Made by a program: the position numbers and the translations under genes. From Hyphomicrobiales bacterium (GTDB taxonomy: Bacteria > Pseudomonadota > Alphaproteobacteria > Rhizobiales > Xanthobacteraceae), in NCBI GenBank assembly GCA_009377755.1, contig WHTM01000029.1:1-63107 (forward strand): 63,107 bases of DNA, given 5' to 3'. The notes beneath the pieces were generated by a model. That model searched no databases, had not been told where the DNA came from, and worked only from the letters and a program-made list of their open reading frames with translations. Positions within the stretch are counted from its first letter, which is position 1, and every line of letters starts with the position of its first letter. This document shows positions 51,662 to 60,985 of the stretch, one piece after another.

Positions 51662-52489
51662 CTACCGGCAGCAGGCCTCATACCGCGCGATGCAGGTGCG
51701 TAAGACCTCGTCGCCGGGCCGCTTCCACCAATTCTCGGCGGAGAAAATCTCCACCTCCTGCGGGCCGAAAAAGCCGGCAGCCTCGATCATGCGGCGGAAG
51801 CCGGAGAGGTCGATCACGCCGTCGCCCATCATGCCGCGGTCGGTGACGAGGTCGCGGGTCGGCACCAGCCAGTCGCAGATGTGGTGCGCGAGGATGCGCC
51901 CGTCCTCGCCGGCGCGCGCGATCTGGTTGGCGAGGTCGGGATCCCACCAGACGTGATAGGTGTCGATGGTGACGCCGACGCCGTCGCCGAGCTGGTCGCA
52001 GAGGTCGAGCGCCTGGGCGAGCGTGTTGACGACGCAGCGGTCGGCCGCCGTCATCGGGTGCAGCGGCTCGATCGCGAGCGGCATGTTGGCCGAGCGCGCG
52101 TAGGGGAGTATGGCGGCCAAGCCCTCCGCCACCATCTGCCGGGCCGCGGCGATGTCGCGTGAGCCGGACGGCAATCCGCCGGCGACGATCACCAGACACT
52201 CGGCGCCGAGCGCCACCGCCTCGTCGATGGCGCGATAGTTGTCGTCGATCGCCGCCTGCCGCCCGGCGGCATCGGCAGCGGGGAACATGCCGCCGCGGCA
52301 ATACCCGGTGACGCGCATGCCGTTGTCCTTGATCGCCCGTACACAGGTGTCTAGCCCGATCGCGGCGACCTGGTCGCGCCACGGATCGACCGCACCGATA
52401 CCATGGCGTCGGCAGGCCTCGACCGCTTCGCGCACGTTCCACTGCGCGCGAATGGTGGCGAGGTTGATCGAGAGCCCGTCAAGGGACAT
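51662..52489 (-). CDS. Sugar phosphate isomerase/epimerase (xylose isomerase-like TIM barrel)
   Basis: The 275-residue protein has a TIM-barrel of the AP-endonuclease-2 family, with metal-ligand candidates Glu in PLAIEPLHPM, Asp and His in TIDTYHVWWDP and Glu in EVEIFSAENW. It probably interconverts keto sugars or inositol derivatives. It is last in the operon after the dehydrogenase (53973) and DUF993 (52651) genes, although a repeat at 52507-52631 intervenes. Confidence 0.85.
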   Translation of the reverse strand: MSLDGLSINLATIRAQWNVREAVEACRRHGIGAVDPWRDQVAAIGLDTCVRAIKDNGMRVTGYCRGGMFPAADAAGRQAAIDDNYRAIDEAVALGAECLVIVAGGLPSGSRDIAAARQMVAEGLAAILPYARSANMPLAIEPLHPMTAADRCVVNTLAQALDLCDQLGDGVGVTIDTYHVWWDPDLANQIARAGEDGRILAHHICDWLVPTRDLVTDRGMMGDGVIDLSGFRRMIEAAGFFGPQEVEIFSAENWWKRPGDEVLRTCIARYEACCR

Positions 52490-52506
52490 GGGATCACCAG
52501 AACGTT

Positions 52507-52631
52507 CGTGTCCCGGGCGCACTGCAACACGAAGTGTTGCGGTGCGGACCCGGGACCGTTCCAACTGCTGAGTTTGTAACGGTCCCGGTTCTGCAGCGCA
52601 CCGTTTCACGCTGCGCTGCGCCCGGGACACG
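52507..52631. repeat. Palindromic repeat (GTGTCCCGGGCGC type)
   Basis: The ends CGTGTCCCGGGCGCA and TGCGCCCGGGACACG are inverted copies, with a second internal pair GACCCGGGACCGTT / AACGGTCCCGGTTC. It fills the gap between the DUF993 and isomerase genes. Confidence 0.75.
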
Positions 52632-52650
52632 GCTTACTGCGGTCATTTCT

Positions 52651-53814
52651 CTAAGCCAGGCCGTGGGTGGCGAGCAGCTTGCGCATGCGGGACGCCGCAA
52701 GCTCAGGATCGTGCAGCACGCGCGCCTTGTCTGCGAGGCGGAACAGCTCGGCGAGGTGCGACAGCGCGCGCGCGCTCTCCTGCCCGCCGATCATGATGAA
52801 GTGGTCCTGAAGTCCGTTGAGCCAGGCGAGGAACACGACGCCGGTCTTATAGAAACGCGTCGGATGTTTGAAGATGTGGCGCGAGAGAGGCACAGTCGGC
52901 TCAAGAACTCCATGGAAGCCCTGGATGTCTCCGGCCGCCAATCGCGCCAGTCCGGCCGACGCCGCCGGTGCAATGGCGTCGAAGATGCCGAGCAGGGCGT
53001 CGGAATAGCCGTCCTCGTCGCCGGCGATCAGTTCCGCGTAGTTGAAGTCGTCGCCGGTATACATGCGCACGCCCGCCGGCAGGCGACGCCGCATGGCGAT
53101 CTCTTTGTCCTTGGACAGTAGCGAGATTTTCACGCCGTCGATTTTCGCCGCATGCTCGCGGATGATGCCGAGGCAGGACTCCATCGCCGCGGCGTGGTCG
53201 GTGGCGCCCCAGTAGCCTGCCAGAGCCGGATCGAACATCTCGCCGAGCCAGTGCAGGATCACCGGCTCTTTCGCCTGGGACAGGATGCGGCCGTAGACCT
53301 TGGCGTAGTCGTCGGGTCCCTTGGCGGCGCGCGCGAGCGCGCGGCTTGCCATGACGATGAGCCGGCCGTCCATCGCCTCGATCGCGTCGATCTGCTCCTC
53401 GTAGGCGCGGATCACCTCGTCGATCGTCGCATTGTCTGGCGGCAGGTGATCGGTGCCGACGCCGCAACCGATCAACGCGCCCGGGCGCGACTTGGCGGCC
53501 TCCAACGCCCGGCGGATCAATTCGCGCGCGCCTGCCCAGTCGAGACCCATGCCGCGCTGCGCGGTGTCCATCGCCTCAGCGACACCGAGGCCGAGGTCCC
53601 AGAGGTAGTGGCGGAACGCGATGGTGCAGTCCCAGTCGACCGCGGCGTCGAGCCAGGGATCGACGTCGGCGAGCGGGTCGGCGACCACATGCGTTGCCGC
53701 ATAGGCGATGCGGTTGAAGGCCGGCACCGAGCCCTTCTTCGGCAGCACGATCGGCTCGCCGGTCGTGTAGGGCTCGAGCTTACGGTCGGCAGTGGGAAGC
53801 GAGATGGTGGCCAC
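52651..53814 (-). CDS. DUF993 family protein (dihydrodipicolinate-synthase-like barrel)
   Basis: The 387-residue protein belongs to DUF993, TIM-barrel proteins related to dihydrodipicolinate synthase; GVKISLLSK contains a Lys where a Schiff-base Lys could lie. It probably performs an aldol-type or lyase step on a sugar acid. I chose a GTG at 53814 with AGGAGC upstream; a longer frame enters a palindromic repeat and is unlikely. It sits between the oxidoreductase and isomerase genes. Confidence 0.8.
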   Translation of the reverse strand: MATISLPTADRKLEPYTTGEPIVLPKKGSVPAFNRIAYAATHVVADPLADVDPWLDAAVDWDCTIAFRHYLWDLGLGVAEAMDTAQRGMGLDWAGARELIRRALEAAKSRPGALIGCGVGTDHLPPDNATIDEVIRAYEEQIDAIEAMDGRLIVMASRALARAAKGPDDYAKVYGRILSQAKEPVILHWLGEMFDPALAGYWGATDHAAAMESCLGIIREHAAKIDGVKISLLSKDKEIAMRRRLPAGVRMYTGDDFNYAELIAGDEDGYSDALLGIFDAIAPAASAGLARLAAGDIQGFHGVLEPTVPLSRHIFKHPTRFYKTGVVFLAWLNGLQDHFIMIGGQESARALSHLAELFRLADKARVLHDPELAASRMRKLLATHGLA

Positions 53815-53857
53815 GAAAATGCTCCTGTATGGCAGCGGCAACCGAGAACCTGTCACC

Positions 53858-53950
53858 GTCACCCTGAGGTGGCCGCGTAGCGGCCCTCGAAGGGCGACGG
53901 CCCGGGCCGTGCATCCTTCGAGGCTCGCTTCGCTCGCACCTCAGGATGAC
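53858..53950. repeat. Palindromic repeat (GTCACCCTGAGGT type)
   Basis: GTCACCCTGAGGT at one end faces CACCTCAGGATGAC at the other, with internal GGCCCTCGAAGG / CCTTCGAGG pairing. It lies between the Gfo/Idh/MocA and DUF993 genes. Confidence 0.75.
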
Positions 53951-53972
53951 GGGTCATTGTTCGGTGCCGTTA

Positions 53973-55127
53973 TCAGATATCCAACGGCGGCACGTCGAGC
54001 CATCGCCGCTCGGCCCAGCTCTTCAGGCCCAGCTCGGCGAGCTGCACGCCCTTGGCGCCTTCGACCAGATCATGTTTCCACGGCGTGCCAGCATAGATGT
54101 GGCGGATGAAGTCCTCCCACTGGATCTTGAAGCCGTTCTCGTAGCTGATGTTGTCCGGCACCTCTTCCCACTGCTCGTAGAAGTTCATGGTCTGCGGGAC
54201 GTCCGGGTTCCACACCGGCCGCGGAGTGTTGACCCGGTGCTGGGTGAAGCAGCGGGTGAGGCCCGCCACCGCCGAACCGTGCGTGCCGTCAGCCTGGAAC
54301 GTCACCAGGTCGTCGCGGCGCACGCGCACCGCCCAGGAGGAATTCATGTGAGCCACAATGCCGCCTTCGAGCTGGAACGTGGCGTAGGCCGCATCGTCGA
54401 CATCGTTCGTGTAGGTCTTCCCACTCTCGTCGACGCGGGTCGGAATATGCGTTGCGCCGAGGCAGGACACCGCCTTGACCGGCGCAAAGCAGTGGTCGAG
54501 CACGTAGCGCCAGTGGCACAGCATGTCGAGGATGATGCCGCCGCCCTCGGCCTTCTTGTAGTTCCAGCTCGGGCGTTGCGCCGGCTGGCCCCAGTCGCCC
54601 TCGAACACCCAGTAGCCGAACTCGCCGCGCACCGCGAACATGCGGCCGAAGAAGCCGGAGTCGCGCAGCATCCGAAGCTTGCGCAGGCCCGGCAGGAACA
54701 GCTTGTCCTGCACCACGCCGTGCTTGATGCCGTGCGCCTTGGCAAGCTTGGCGAGCGCAACCGCCTTAGCGAGCGTGTCAGACACCGGCTTTTCGCAATA
54801 GATGTTCTTGCCGGTCTCGATCGCCTGCGTGAGCAGATCGGCGCGCATCTGAGTCGTGGCCGCGTCGAAGAACAGCGTATCGTCGGGATTGGCGAGCGCC
54901 GTGGTGAGGTCGGTGGTCGATCGCGCGATGCCGTGCTCGCGCGCCAGCGCCGCCACCCGCTCGGCGTTGCGCCCGACGAGGATCGGATCCGGCATGACGC
55001 GGTCGCCGTTCGGCAGCGCCGCGCCGCCCTGGTCGCGGATCGCAACGATGGAGCGAATGAGGTGCTGGTTCAGCCCCATGCGCCCGGTGACGCCGTTCAT
55101 GATGATGCCGAGCCGATGCGTCGCCAA
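53973..55127 (-). CDS. Gfo/Idh/MocA-family NAD(P)-dependent oxidoreductase
   Basis: The 384-residue protein has an N-terminal nucleotide-binding domain (RLGIIMNGVTGRMGLNQHL) and the family's EKP motif in NIYCEKPVSDT. It oxidises or reduces a sugar or inositol at a ring carbon. The start appears to be TTG at 55127 with AGGGAG 7 bases upstream; no ATG lies near. It heads an operon with DUF993 and the isomerase, probably a short sugar catabolic pathway. Confidence 0.87.
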   Translation of the reverse strand: MATHRLGIIMNGVTGRMGLNQHLIRSIVAIRDQGGAALPNGDRVMPDPILVGRNAERVAALAREHGIARSTTDLTTALANPDDTLFFDAATTQMRADLLTQAIETGKNIYCEKPVSDTLAKAVALAKLAKAHGIKHGVVQDKLFLPGLRKLRMLRDSGFFGRMFAVRGEFGYWVFEGDWGQPAQRPSWNYKKAEGGGIILDMLCHWRYVLDHCFAPVKAVSCLGATHIPTRVDESGKTYTNDVDDAAYATFQLEGGIVAHMNSSWAVRVRRDDLVTFQADGTHGSAVAGLTRCFTQHRVNTPRPVWNPDVPQTMNFYEQWEEVPDNISYENGFKIQWEDFIRHIYAGTPWKHDLVEGAKGVQLAELGLKSWAERRWLDVPPLDI

Positions 55128-55293
55128 CGTCGAACTCCCTGCTAAGTAACTGACTGGTTACAATGCCGCCTTGCGGCGAAAAGTGTCAAGGCTCGCGTTC
55201 GTATGACGGTCCCCGGCGGCAACGTTGGTTTTGCAAAAGGATCGGCGTTCGGCAAGATTGATGATCGGCTGTTGCCACGGGAGGATAACGACA

Positions 55294-56196
55294 ATGGACA
55301 TCGGCTTCATCGGATTGGGCAAGATGGGGTTTCCCATGGCGCGCCGGCTCGTCGAGGCGGGCCATGCGGTGACCGTCTACGACACGCGGAAAGAAGCCGT
55401 CGATGGGCTGGTCGCGCTTGGCGCGCAGGCCGCTGGCTCGGTGCGCGATGTCGCCGATCGGGTCGAGACCGTGCTGGTGAGCCTGCCGACGCCGGACGTC
55501 GTCCACGCCGTGGCTGTGGGCAAGGGCGGGCTGATCGAAGGCAACCGAATGCGCCGCTTCGTCGATCTGTCGACCACCGGCGCCGTCGTGGCGAAGCGCA
55601 TCTTCGACACGCTGAAGGAGCGCGAGATCACCCAGATCGACAGCCCGGTCTCGGGCGGCATCGCCGGCGCCGAGAAGGGCACGCTCGCCGTCATGGTGTC
55701 CGGCCCGCGCGACGAAGCGATGGCGCTGGAGCCCGTTCTATCGGTGATCGGCAAGTTCTTCTTCGTCGGCGAACAGCCCGGCGCGGGGCAGACCATGAAG
55801 CTCTGCAACAATATCCTCTCCGCGGTCGCGATGGCGGCGACCTCGGAAGCGATGGTGACGGGCGTCAAAGCCGGGATCGATCCGCGCGTCATGCTCGACG
55901 TGATCAATGCCGGCTCCGGGCGCAACACGGCGACGGAATTCAAGTTTCCCAAGCTGATCGTGCCGCGCACCTTCGACCTTGGCTTCACCAACGGGCTGAT
56001 GCTGAAAGACGTGTCGCTGTTCCTGTCCGAAGCCGAGGCGCTCGGCGTGCCGGCGCAGGTGGCGCAGGCCGTCGTCAACTCGGTGCGGCGCTCCTGCGAG
56101 GAGATCGGGCCAGACGCGGACTTCACCACCGTGGTGCAGCCGATCGAGCGGCGCGCCGGCGCCGAGGTGCGCGCGCCGAAAGAAGGCGCGGCATGA
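55294..56196 (+). CDS. 3-hydroxyisobutyrate dehydrogenase-family (beta-hydroxyacid) dehydrogenase
   Basis: The 300-residue enzyme begins MDIGFIGLGKMGFPMARRLV (NAD(P) Rossmann motif). It has the substrate motif DSPVSGGIAGAEKGTLAVMV and the catalytic Lys in MKLCNNIL. It oxidises a beta-hydroxy acid. The ATG at 55294 follows GGGAGGATAACG. Its stop overlaps the start of the metallo-hydrolase gene, so both act together. Confidence 0.92.
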   Translation: MDIGFIGLGKMGFPMARRLVEAGHAVTVYDTRKEAVDGLVALGAQAAGSVRDVADRVETVLVSLPTPDVVHAVAVGKGGLIEGNRMRRFVDLSTTGAVVAKRIFDTLKEREITQIDSPVSGGIAGAEKGTLAVMVSGPRDEAMALEPVLSVIGKFFFVGEQPGAGQTMKLCNNILSAVAMAATSEAMVTGVKAGIDPRVMLDVINAGSGRNTATEFKFPKLIVPRTFDLGFTNGLMLKDVSLFLSEAEALGVPAQVAQAVVNSVRRSCEEIGPDADFTTVVQPIERRAGAEVRAPKEGAA

Positions 56197-56990
56197 GCGA
56201 CGACATCCACGAAGTCTATGCGATCCGCTACGGCCACCATCCGCGGCGCGCCGCCGACAATTTCATCGGCGGCGACCCGCACGACGTTCTGCAGCCGCTT
56301 GACTATTTCGTCTGGGCGATCGTCGGCGCAGCCGGCACCTTCATCGTCGACACCGGCTTCGACAAGCCGGTCGGCGACCGGCGTGGCCGGCAGATCGTGA
56401 CGCCGGTGCCGGAAGGGCTTGCTGCCCTCGGCATCGCGCCGGAGACGATCGAGGACGTGATCGTCAGCCACATGCATTTCGACCATTGCGGCAACTACGA
56501 CCTGTTCCCGCACGCGCGCTACCATCTGCAGGACCGCGAGATGGAATACGCGACCGGGCGCTGCATGTGCCACGCGCAGCTGCGCAACTCCTACGAGGAG
56601 GATTACATCGTCTCGATGGTGCGCAAGGTGTTCGCCGGGCGCGTTGTGTTCCATGATGGAACGGCTGAGATCGCGCCGGGCATCACCGTGCATCACATCG
56701 GCGGGCATGCGAAGGGATTGCAGAGCGTCCGCGTCAAGACGCACCGTGGCTACGTGGTGCTCGCCTCTGACGCCACGCATCTCTACGCGCACATGCAGGA
56801 GGGGCGCATCTTCCCGACCACCTACAACCTCGCCGAGGTGCTGGAAGGTTACAACACGCTGCGCAAGCTCGCGACCTCGCCGCGGCACATCGTGCCTGGT
56901 CACGATCCGCAGGTGATGGCGCGCTATCCGGCGCCGCGGTCCGATCTGGAGGGGTGGGTGGTGCGGTTGGACGTCGATCCGAAGGAGTAG
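56193..56990 (+). CDS. Metallo-beta-lactamase-fold hydrolase (lactonase-like)
   Basis: The 265-residue protein carries the dinuclear metal motif SHMHFDHCGN (HxHxDH), a further His in IGGHAKG, the bridging Asp in LASDATHLYAH and a late His in VPGHDPQ. It resembles N-acyl-homoserine lactonases and other lactonases. Coupled to a beta-hydroxyacid dehydrogenase, it may open a lactone made in the same pathway; quorum quenching is an alternative. Confidence 0.86.
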   Translation: MSDDIHEVYAIRYGHHPRRAADNFIGGDPHDVLQPLDYFVWAIVGAAGTFIVDTGFDKPVGDRRGRQIVTPVPEGLAALGIAPETIEDVIVSHMHFDHCGNYDLFPHARYHLQDREMEYATGRCMCHAQLRNSYEEDYIVSMVRKVFAGRVVFHDGTAEIAPGITVHHIGGHAKGLQSVRVKTHRGYVVLASDATHLYAHMQEGRIFPTTYNLAEVLEGYNTLRKLATSPRHIVPGHDPQVMARYPAPRSDLEGWVVRLDVDPKE

Positions 56991-57007
56991 GTCGCGGCGC
57001 CAGTTGC

Positions 57008-57132
57008 TGTCATCCCGGCCGAAGCGGCCGAAGGCCGCGAAGAGCGTGTATCCCTGTGCTCGTTGTCGATCGCTGACGCAGGGGTACGTGGGTCCGGGTT
57101 CGCGCTCGCTGCGCGAGCTTGGCCGGGATGAC
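57008..57132. repeat. Palindromic repeat, TGTCATCCCGG family, copy 2
   Basis: It is related to 41371-41497: TGTCATCCCGGCC at one end, GGCCGGGATGACA at the other, and internal GTGTATCCCTG / CAGGGGTACGTGGGTCC segments. It lies between convergent genes. Confidence 0.72.
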
Positions 57133-57144
57133 AGCGGAGCGGTT

Positions 57145-57966
57145 CTACAAAATCGCAAATTCCGTGTTGCGGCGGTCGGTCACGAGCATGCAGCCCGGAT
57201 AATGCGTGATGCAGAACTCCGGCTTCACCGCCGCAATCACCGCTTGCGGCGTGACGCCGCAGGCCCAGAACACCGGCAATTCGTCGTCGCGCGGGTTGGC
57301 CTGCTCGCCGAAGTCGGGCTTGGCGATGTCGGCGATGCCGATCAGCTCCGGCTTGCCGACATGCACCGGCGCGCCGTGCACGGCCGGAAAGCGCGTGGTG
57401 ATCTGGATCGCGCGGATGGCGTCGGACGGCTTCATCGGCCGCATCGACACCACCAGCGGGCCGCGGAACGGGCCGGCAGCGATGGTCTCGATCGAGGTGC
57501 GGTACATCGGCACTGTGGTGCCTTGGGTCATGTGGCGCAGCTCGATGCCCTCCTGGATCAGCGCCTCCTCGAACGAGAACGAGCATCCGAGCACGAAGCT
57601 GACGAGATCGTCGCGCCAATGCGCGTGGATGTCGGTCGGCTCGCCGATCACTGCGCCGTCGCGGAACACGCGATAGCGTGGCACATCGGTGCGGATGTCG
57701 AGATCGTCGGCCAGCATCGGCAGCCGCCAGTCGCCCGGCTGCGACACTCCGATGATCGGGCAAGGCTTCGGGTTGAGCTGACAGAACCGCAGAAAATCCG
57801 CCGCCAGCGCCGCCGGTAGGATGGCAAGGTTGCCTTGGACATTGCCCGGGGCGAGACCGGATGTCGGACCGGAATATCGGCCGTGCCGGATGGCGAGGCG
57901 GGCGTCGCGCCCGGTCTGCGGGAGCGCGCCGCGATTCCGATCAATCGTTGCCGCTGACATCGCCAT
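57145..57966 (-). CDS. DUF1445 / putative hydro-lyase family protein
   Basis: The 273-residue protein fits the YcsI/DUF1445 family, sometimes annotated D-glutamate cyclase or hydro-lyase. Conserved pieces include [31 protein letters not shown] and [13 protein letters not shown]. The ATG at 57966 follows GGGGAGC. It is convergent with the metallo-hydrolase gene and divergent from the ABC transporter. Its reaction is not established from sequence alone. Confidence 0.82.
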   Translation of the reverse strand: MAMSAATIDRNRGALPQTGRDARLAIRHGRYSGPTSGLAPGNVQGNLAILPAALAADFLRFCQLNPKPCPIIGVSQPGDWRLPMLADDLDIRTDVPRYRVFRDGAVIGEPTDIHAHWRDDLVSFVLGCSFSFEEALIQEGIELRHMTQGTTVPMYRTSIETIAAGPFRGPLVVSMRPMKPSDAIRAIQITTRFPAVHGAPVHVGKPELIGIADIAKPDFGEQANPRDDELPVFWACGVTPQAVIAAVKPEFCITHYPGCMLVTDRRNTEFAIL

Positions 57967-58160
57967 TGCTCCCCGCGAGCCCGCCAAGGCCGGGTTTCCG
58001 CTAGCCGCAGGCTCGGGTGCGGCCCGACGCCGGCGTGCCTATCCTAGCATCAGCCGGCCCGCGAAAGCCGGTTGAAACTTCAACCGAAATCGCGTTTGCT
58101 GACGACAATCCAAAAACCCGCGAGAAAAAAGGCAGCGGGTCTTATCAGGGAGGATTTCGC

Positions 58161-59450
58161 ATGGCTGACCGTGAGGCGTTCGACGACCTATGGTATCGAG
58201 GGAAAGTTACCCGCCGCACACTGATCGGGTACGGTGCGGCGACGGCGGGGGCGCTCGGCGCCACCATGCTGGTGCCCGCGCCCTGGCAGGCGGCGTTCGG
58301 GCAGGCCAAGGCCTATAAGATCGGCACGACGCAGCCGCTCTCGGGCGCTGGCGCGGCCGGCGGCAAGACCGCCCTGGTCGGCGTACAGATGGCCGTCGAC
58401 CGCATCAACAAGTCAGGCGGCGTCAACGGCCGGCCCGTTGAGCTCGTCATCGCGGACGACGAGTCCAAGCCCGACGTCGGCCGCCGCAAGACCGAGAAGC
58501 TGCTCGTCGAGGACAAGGTCGACGCCCACGTCGGCGGCTTCCTCTCCAACATCTGTCTCGCCTGCATGCCGGTGTACGAGGAATACAAGATCGTCAACAT
58601 CATCGGCGTGTGCCTTGACACCACGATCACCACCACCAAGTGCAACCGCTACACCTTCCGGCCGTTCGACTACGCGCCGTCGCAGGCGGTGGCGTTCGCA
58701 CCGCAACTCGTGAAGATGGGCAAACGGTGGCACATCGCCTACGCGGACTATTCGTGGGGCCAATCGACCAAGGACGCCTACGCCGATCAGATCAAGAAAG
58801 TCGGAGGCGAGATCGCCGGCACCACCGGCATCCCGCTCGGCACCGCCGACATGACCCCGTTCCTGTCGAAGATCTCCGGAAACTTCGACGGGCTGTTCGG
58901 CATCTTCTTCGGCAAGGACGGGGTCACGATCGGCAACCAGGCCTTCGATCTCGGTCTTACCAAGAAGTACAAGTGGGCCGGCGACGGCGCGATCGCGGAA
59001 TCGACCAACATTCCGGCGCTCGGCAGCAAGATCGAAGGCTTCATCGGCATCAACCGCTATATCCCGGTCTTCGAACCGCCGCTCAATACGCCCGCGCACA
59101 AGAAGTTCTTCGACGACGCCAAGGCCCGGCTCAAGCAGATCGATTCCAGCGGGCCAGATCCGGACCGGTACGTGCAGTCCAACTACGAGGCGTTCAACGC
59201 CTTGAAGCTTGGCATGGAGAAGTCCAAGTTCCGCGGCCGCGAGGATACCGACAAGCTGATTGCGGCGCTCGAAGGACTGGAGATGAAGGAGGGCGACGAC
59301 TTCCCGCAAGGCGACAAGCTGCTGCGCAAGGAGGACCACCAGGCCTTCCTGCGCCAGTTCATCTTCGAGATCAAAGGCGGCAAGCCCAAGATCGTTCAGG
59401 TGGTCGACAGGGAGAAGACGGTCTTCCCGCCAGCCTGCAAGTTCGCGTAA
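58161..59450 (+). CDS. Branched-chain-amino-acid-type ABC substrate-binding protein
   Basis: The 429-residue periplasmic protein has a Tat-like leader (VTRRTLIGYGAATAGALGAT) with cleavage near AFGQA. The type 1 binding fold shows IGTTQPLSGAGAAGGKTALV and DESKPDVGRRKTEKLLVED. The ligand may be an amino acid, amide or aromatic acid. The ATG follows AGGGAGG. A GC-rich hairpin follows its stop (59479-59506). Confidence 0.9.
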   Translation: MADREAFDDLWYRGKVTRRTLIGYGAATAGALGATMLVPAPWQAAFGQAKAYKIGTTQPLSGAGAAGGKTALVGVQMAVDRINKSGGVNGRPVELVIADDESKPDVGRRKTEKLLVEDKVDAHVGGFLSNICLACMPVYEEYKIVNIIGVCLDTTITTTKCNRYTFRPFDYAPSQAVAFAPQLVKMGKRWHIAYADYSWGQSTKDAYADQIKKVGGEIAGTTGIPLGTADMTPFLSKISGNFDGLFGIFFGKDGVTIGNQAFDLGLTKKYKWAGDGAIAESTNIPALGSKIEGFIGINRYIPVFEPPLNTPAHKKFFDDAKARLKQIDSSGPDPDRYVQSNYEAFNALKLGMEKSKFRGREDTDKLIAALEGLEMKEGDDFPQGDKLLRKEDHQAFLRQFIFEIKGGKPKIVQVVDREKTVFPPACKFA

Positions 59451-59478
59451 GTGTCGACCGAGACGTCCCTCAACAGAT

Positions 59479-59506
59479 CCTCCCCGGCTGCAAACGGCCG
59501 GGGAGG
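59479..59506 (+). promoter_or_regulatory. Hairpin masking the livG ribosome site
   Basis: CCTCCCCGGC (59479-59488) pairs perfectly over 10 bases with GCCGGGGAGG (59497-59506) around an 8-base loop. The 3' arm contains the GGGGAGG ribosome site of the GTG at 59514. It lies 29 bases after the binding-protein stop, so it may protect that message and damp ATPase translation. There is no T-run. Confidence 0.6.
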
Positions 59507-59513
59507 GAAAACG

Positions 59514-60248
59514 GTGCCTGTGCTCCGCACCGAGGACCTGTCCATTCGCTTTGGTGGTCTGGCCGCGCTGAGCGGGGTCAATTTCGAAGTCCGGCGTGAC
59601 GAGATCCGGGCGATCATCGGGCCGAACGGTGCCGGCAAGAGCACGTTCTTCAATTGCCTGACCGGCGTGCTGCGCCCGACATCGGGTCGCATCCTGTTCA
59701 ATGGCGAGGACATCACCGGGCTGTCCTCCGACCGCATCTCGCAAAAGGGCATCGCGCGCTCGTACCAGATCACCAACATCCTGCCCAACGCCACGACGTT
59801 GGAAAACGTCCGCATCGCCGCGCAATCACGGCGCCATGGCTGGAGCATGCTGACGCACTACAGCGCCTACCGCGACATCATCGCCAAGGCTGATGCGGTT
59901 CTGGGGCTGGTCAGCTTGCGCGACAAGGCGGACGAGCTCGCCGCCAATCTCTCGCACGGCGAGCAGCGCAACCTGGAGATCGGCATCGCGCTCGCTACCG
60001 AACCGCAGCTTCTGTGCCTGGACGAGCCGACTGCGGGCATGAGCTCGGCGGAGACGCACGACACCATGCAACTGGTGCGGCGAATCGCCAGGAACCTGAC
60101 GATCCTGATCGTCGAGCACGACATGCAGGTGGTGATGGAGCTGGCGCACCGGATCACGGTGCTGCACTACGGCGAGGTCCTGGCCGAGGGAACGCCGGCG
60201 GAGATCCAGCAGAATCCGAAGGTGCTGGAGGTCTATCTCAAGACATGA
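59514..60248 (+). CDS. livG: Branched-chain-type ABC transporter ATPase LivG
   Basis: The 244-residue ATPase has Walker A GPNGAGKST, a signature region NLSHGEQRNLEIGIAL, Walker B LLCLDEP and switch His in VEHDMQVV. I chose GTG at 59514 with a strong GGGGAGG site; another GTG directly after the previous stop (59451) would add 21 residues that include the hairpin. Its stop overlaps the livF start. Confidence 0.88.
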   Translation: MPVLRTEDLSIRFGGLAALSGVNFEVRRDEIRAIIGPNGAGKSTFFNCLTGVLRPTSGRILFNGEDITGLSSDRISQKGIARSYQITNILPNATTLENVRIAAQSRRHGWSMLTHYSAYRDIIAKADAVLGLVSLRDKADELAANLSHGEQRNLEIGIALATEPQLLCLDEPTAGMSSAETHDTMQLVRRIARNLTILIVEHDMQVVMELAHRITVLHYGEVLAEGTPAEIQQNPKVLEVYLKT

Positions 60249-60982
60249 GCAGCACCGGGACGCCGATCGCGCCCCTCATCCAGGTCGAGGGGATCCACAC
60301 CTTCTACGGCAAGAGCCACATCTTGCACGGCGTGACGCTGCATGTCGGCGCCGGCGAGGTGGTCGGGCTGCTCGGGCGCAACGGAGTCGGCAAGAGCACG
60401 ACGCTCAAGACCATCATGGGCCTCGTGCATCCGAGCCAGGGGCAGGTGCTGCTGGCGGGACAGCAGGTCACCGACTTGCCGGCGCACAAGCTGGCGCGGC
60501 TCGGCATCGGCTACGTGCCGGAGGACCGGCGTATCTTCCGACTGCTCACGGTCAGCGAGAACCTGCGCACCGGCCTCGACCGCGCGGGGGTCACCGAGGC
60601 ACGCAAGCAGGAGCTGCTCGACAAGGTCTTCGCCTACTTCCCGGTGCTGGCCGAGCGGCGTAGCCAGGCCGGCGGCACGCTGTCTGGGGGCGAGCAGCAG
60701 ATGCTCGCCATCGCCCGGGCAATGATGCTGGAGCCCAAGATCATCCTGCTCGATGAGCCGACGGAAGGACTGATGCCGCGCATGGTCTCGCAGATCCGGC
60801 AGATCGTCGAGGCGCTGCACGGCGAGGGCGTTGCGATTCTCTTGGTGGAACAGAACGTACCGCTCACCCTCGCGGCAAGCCAGCGCGTCTACATCATGGA
60901 GAAGGGCGCGGTGCGCCACCACGCCGCGGCCTCGGACCTCAAGGTCGACGATCCGGTCATCCGCCAGTACCTTGGAGTGTGA
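60245..60982 (+). CDS. livF: Branched-chain-type ABC transporter ATPase LivF
   Basis: The 245-residue ATPase has Walker A GRNGVGKST, signature TLSGGEQQMLAIARAM, Walker B IILLDEP and a Gln where the switch His is usual (VEQNVPLT), a feature common in LivF proteins. It pairs with LivG. The ATG overlaps the livG TGA. Confidence 0.92.
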   Translation: MSSTGTPIAPLIQVEGIHTFYGKSHILHGVTLHVGAGEVVGLLGRNGVGKSTTLKTIMGLVHPSQGQVLLAGQQVTDLPAHKLARLGIGYVPEDRRIFRLLTVSENLRTGLDRAGVTEARKQELLDKVFAYFPVLAERRSQAGGTLSGGEQQMLAIARAMMLEPKIILLDEPTEGLMPRMVSQIRQIVEALHGEGVAILLVEQNVPLTLAASQRVYIMEKGAVRHHAAASDLKVDDPVIRQYLGV

Positions 60983-60985
60983 TGC

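Noticed and set aside
55203-56990. 595-codon frame suggesting a dehydrogenase-hydrolase fusion
   Set aside because: The first two thirds are the wrong frame of the dehydrogenase gene; the real hydrolase begins at the ATGA overlap at 56193.
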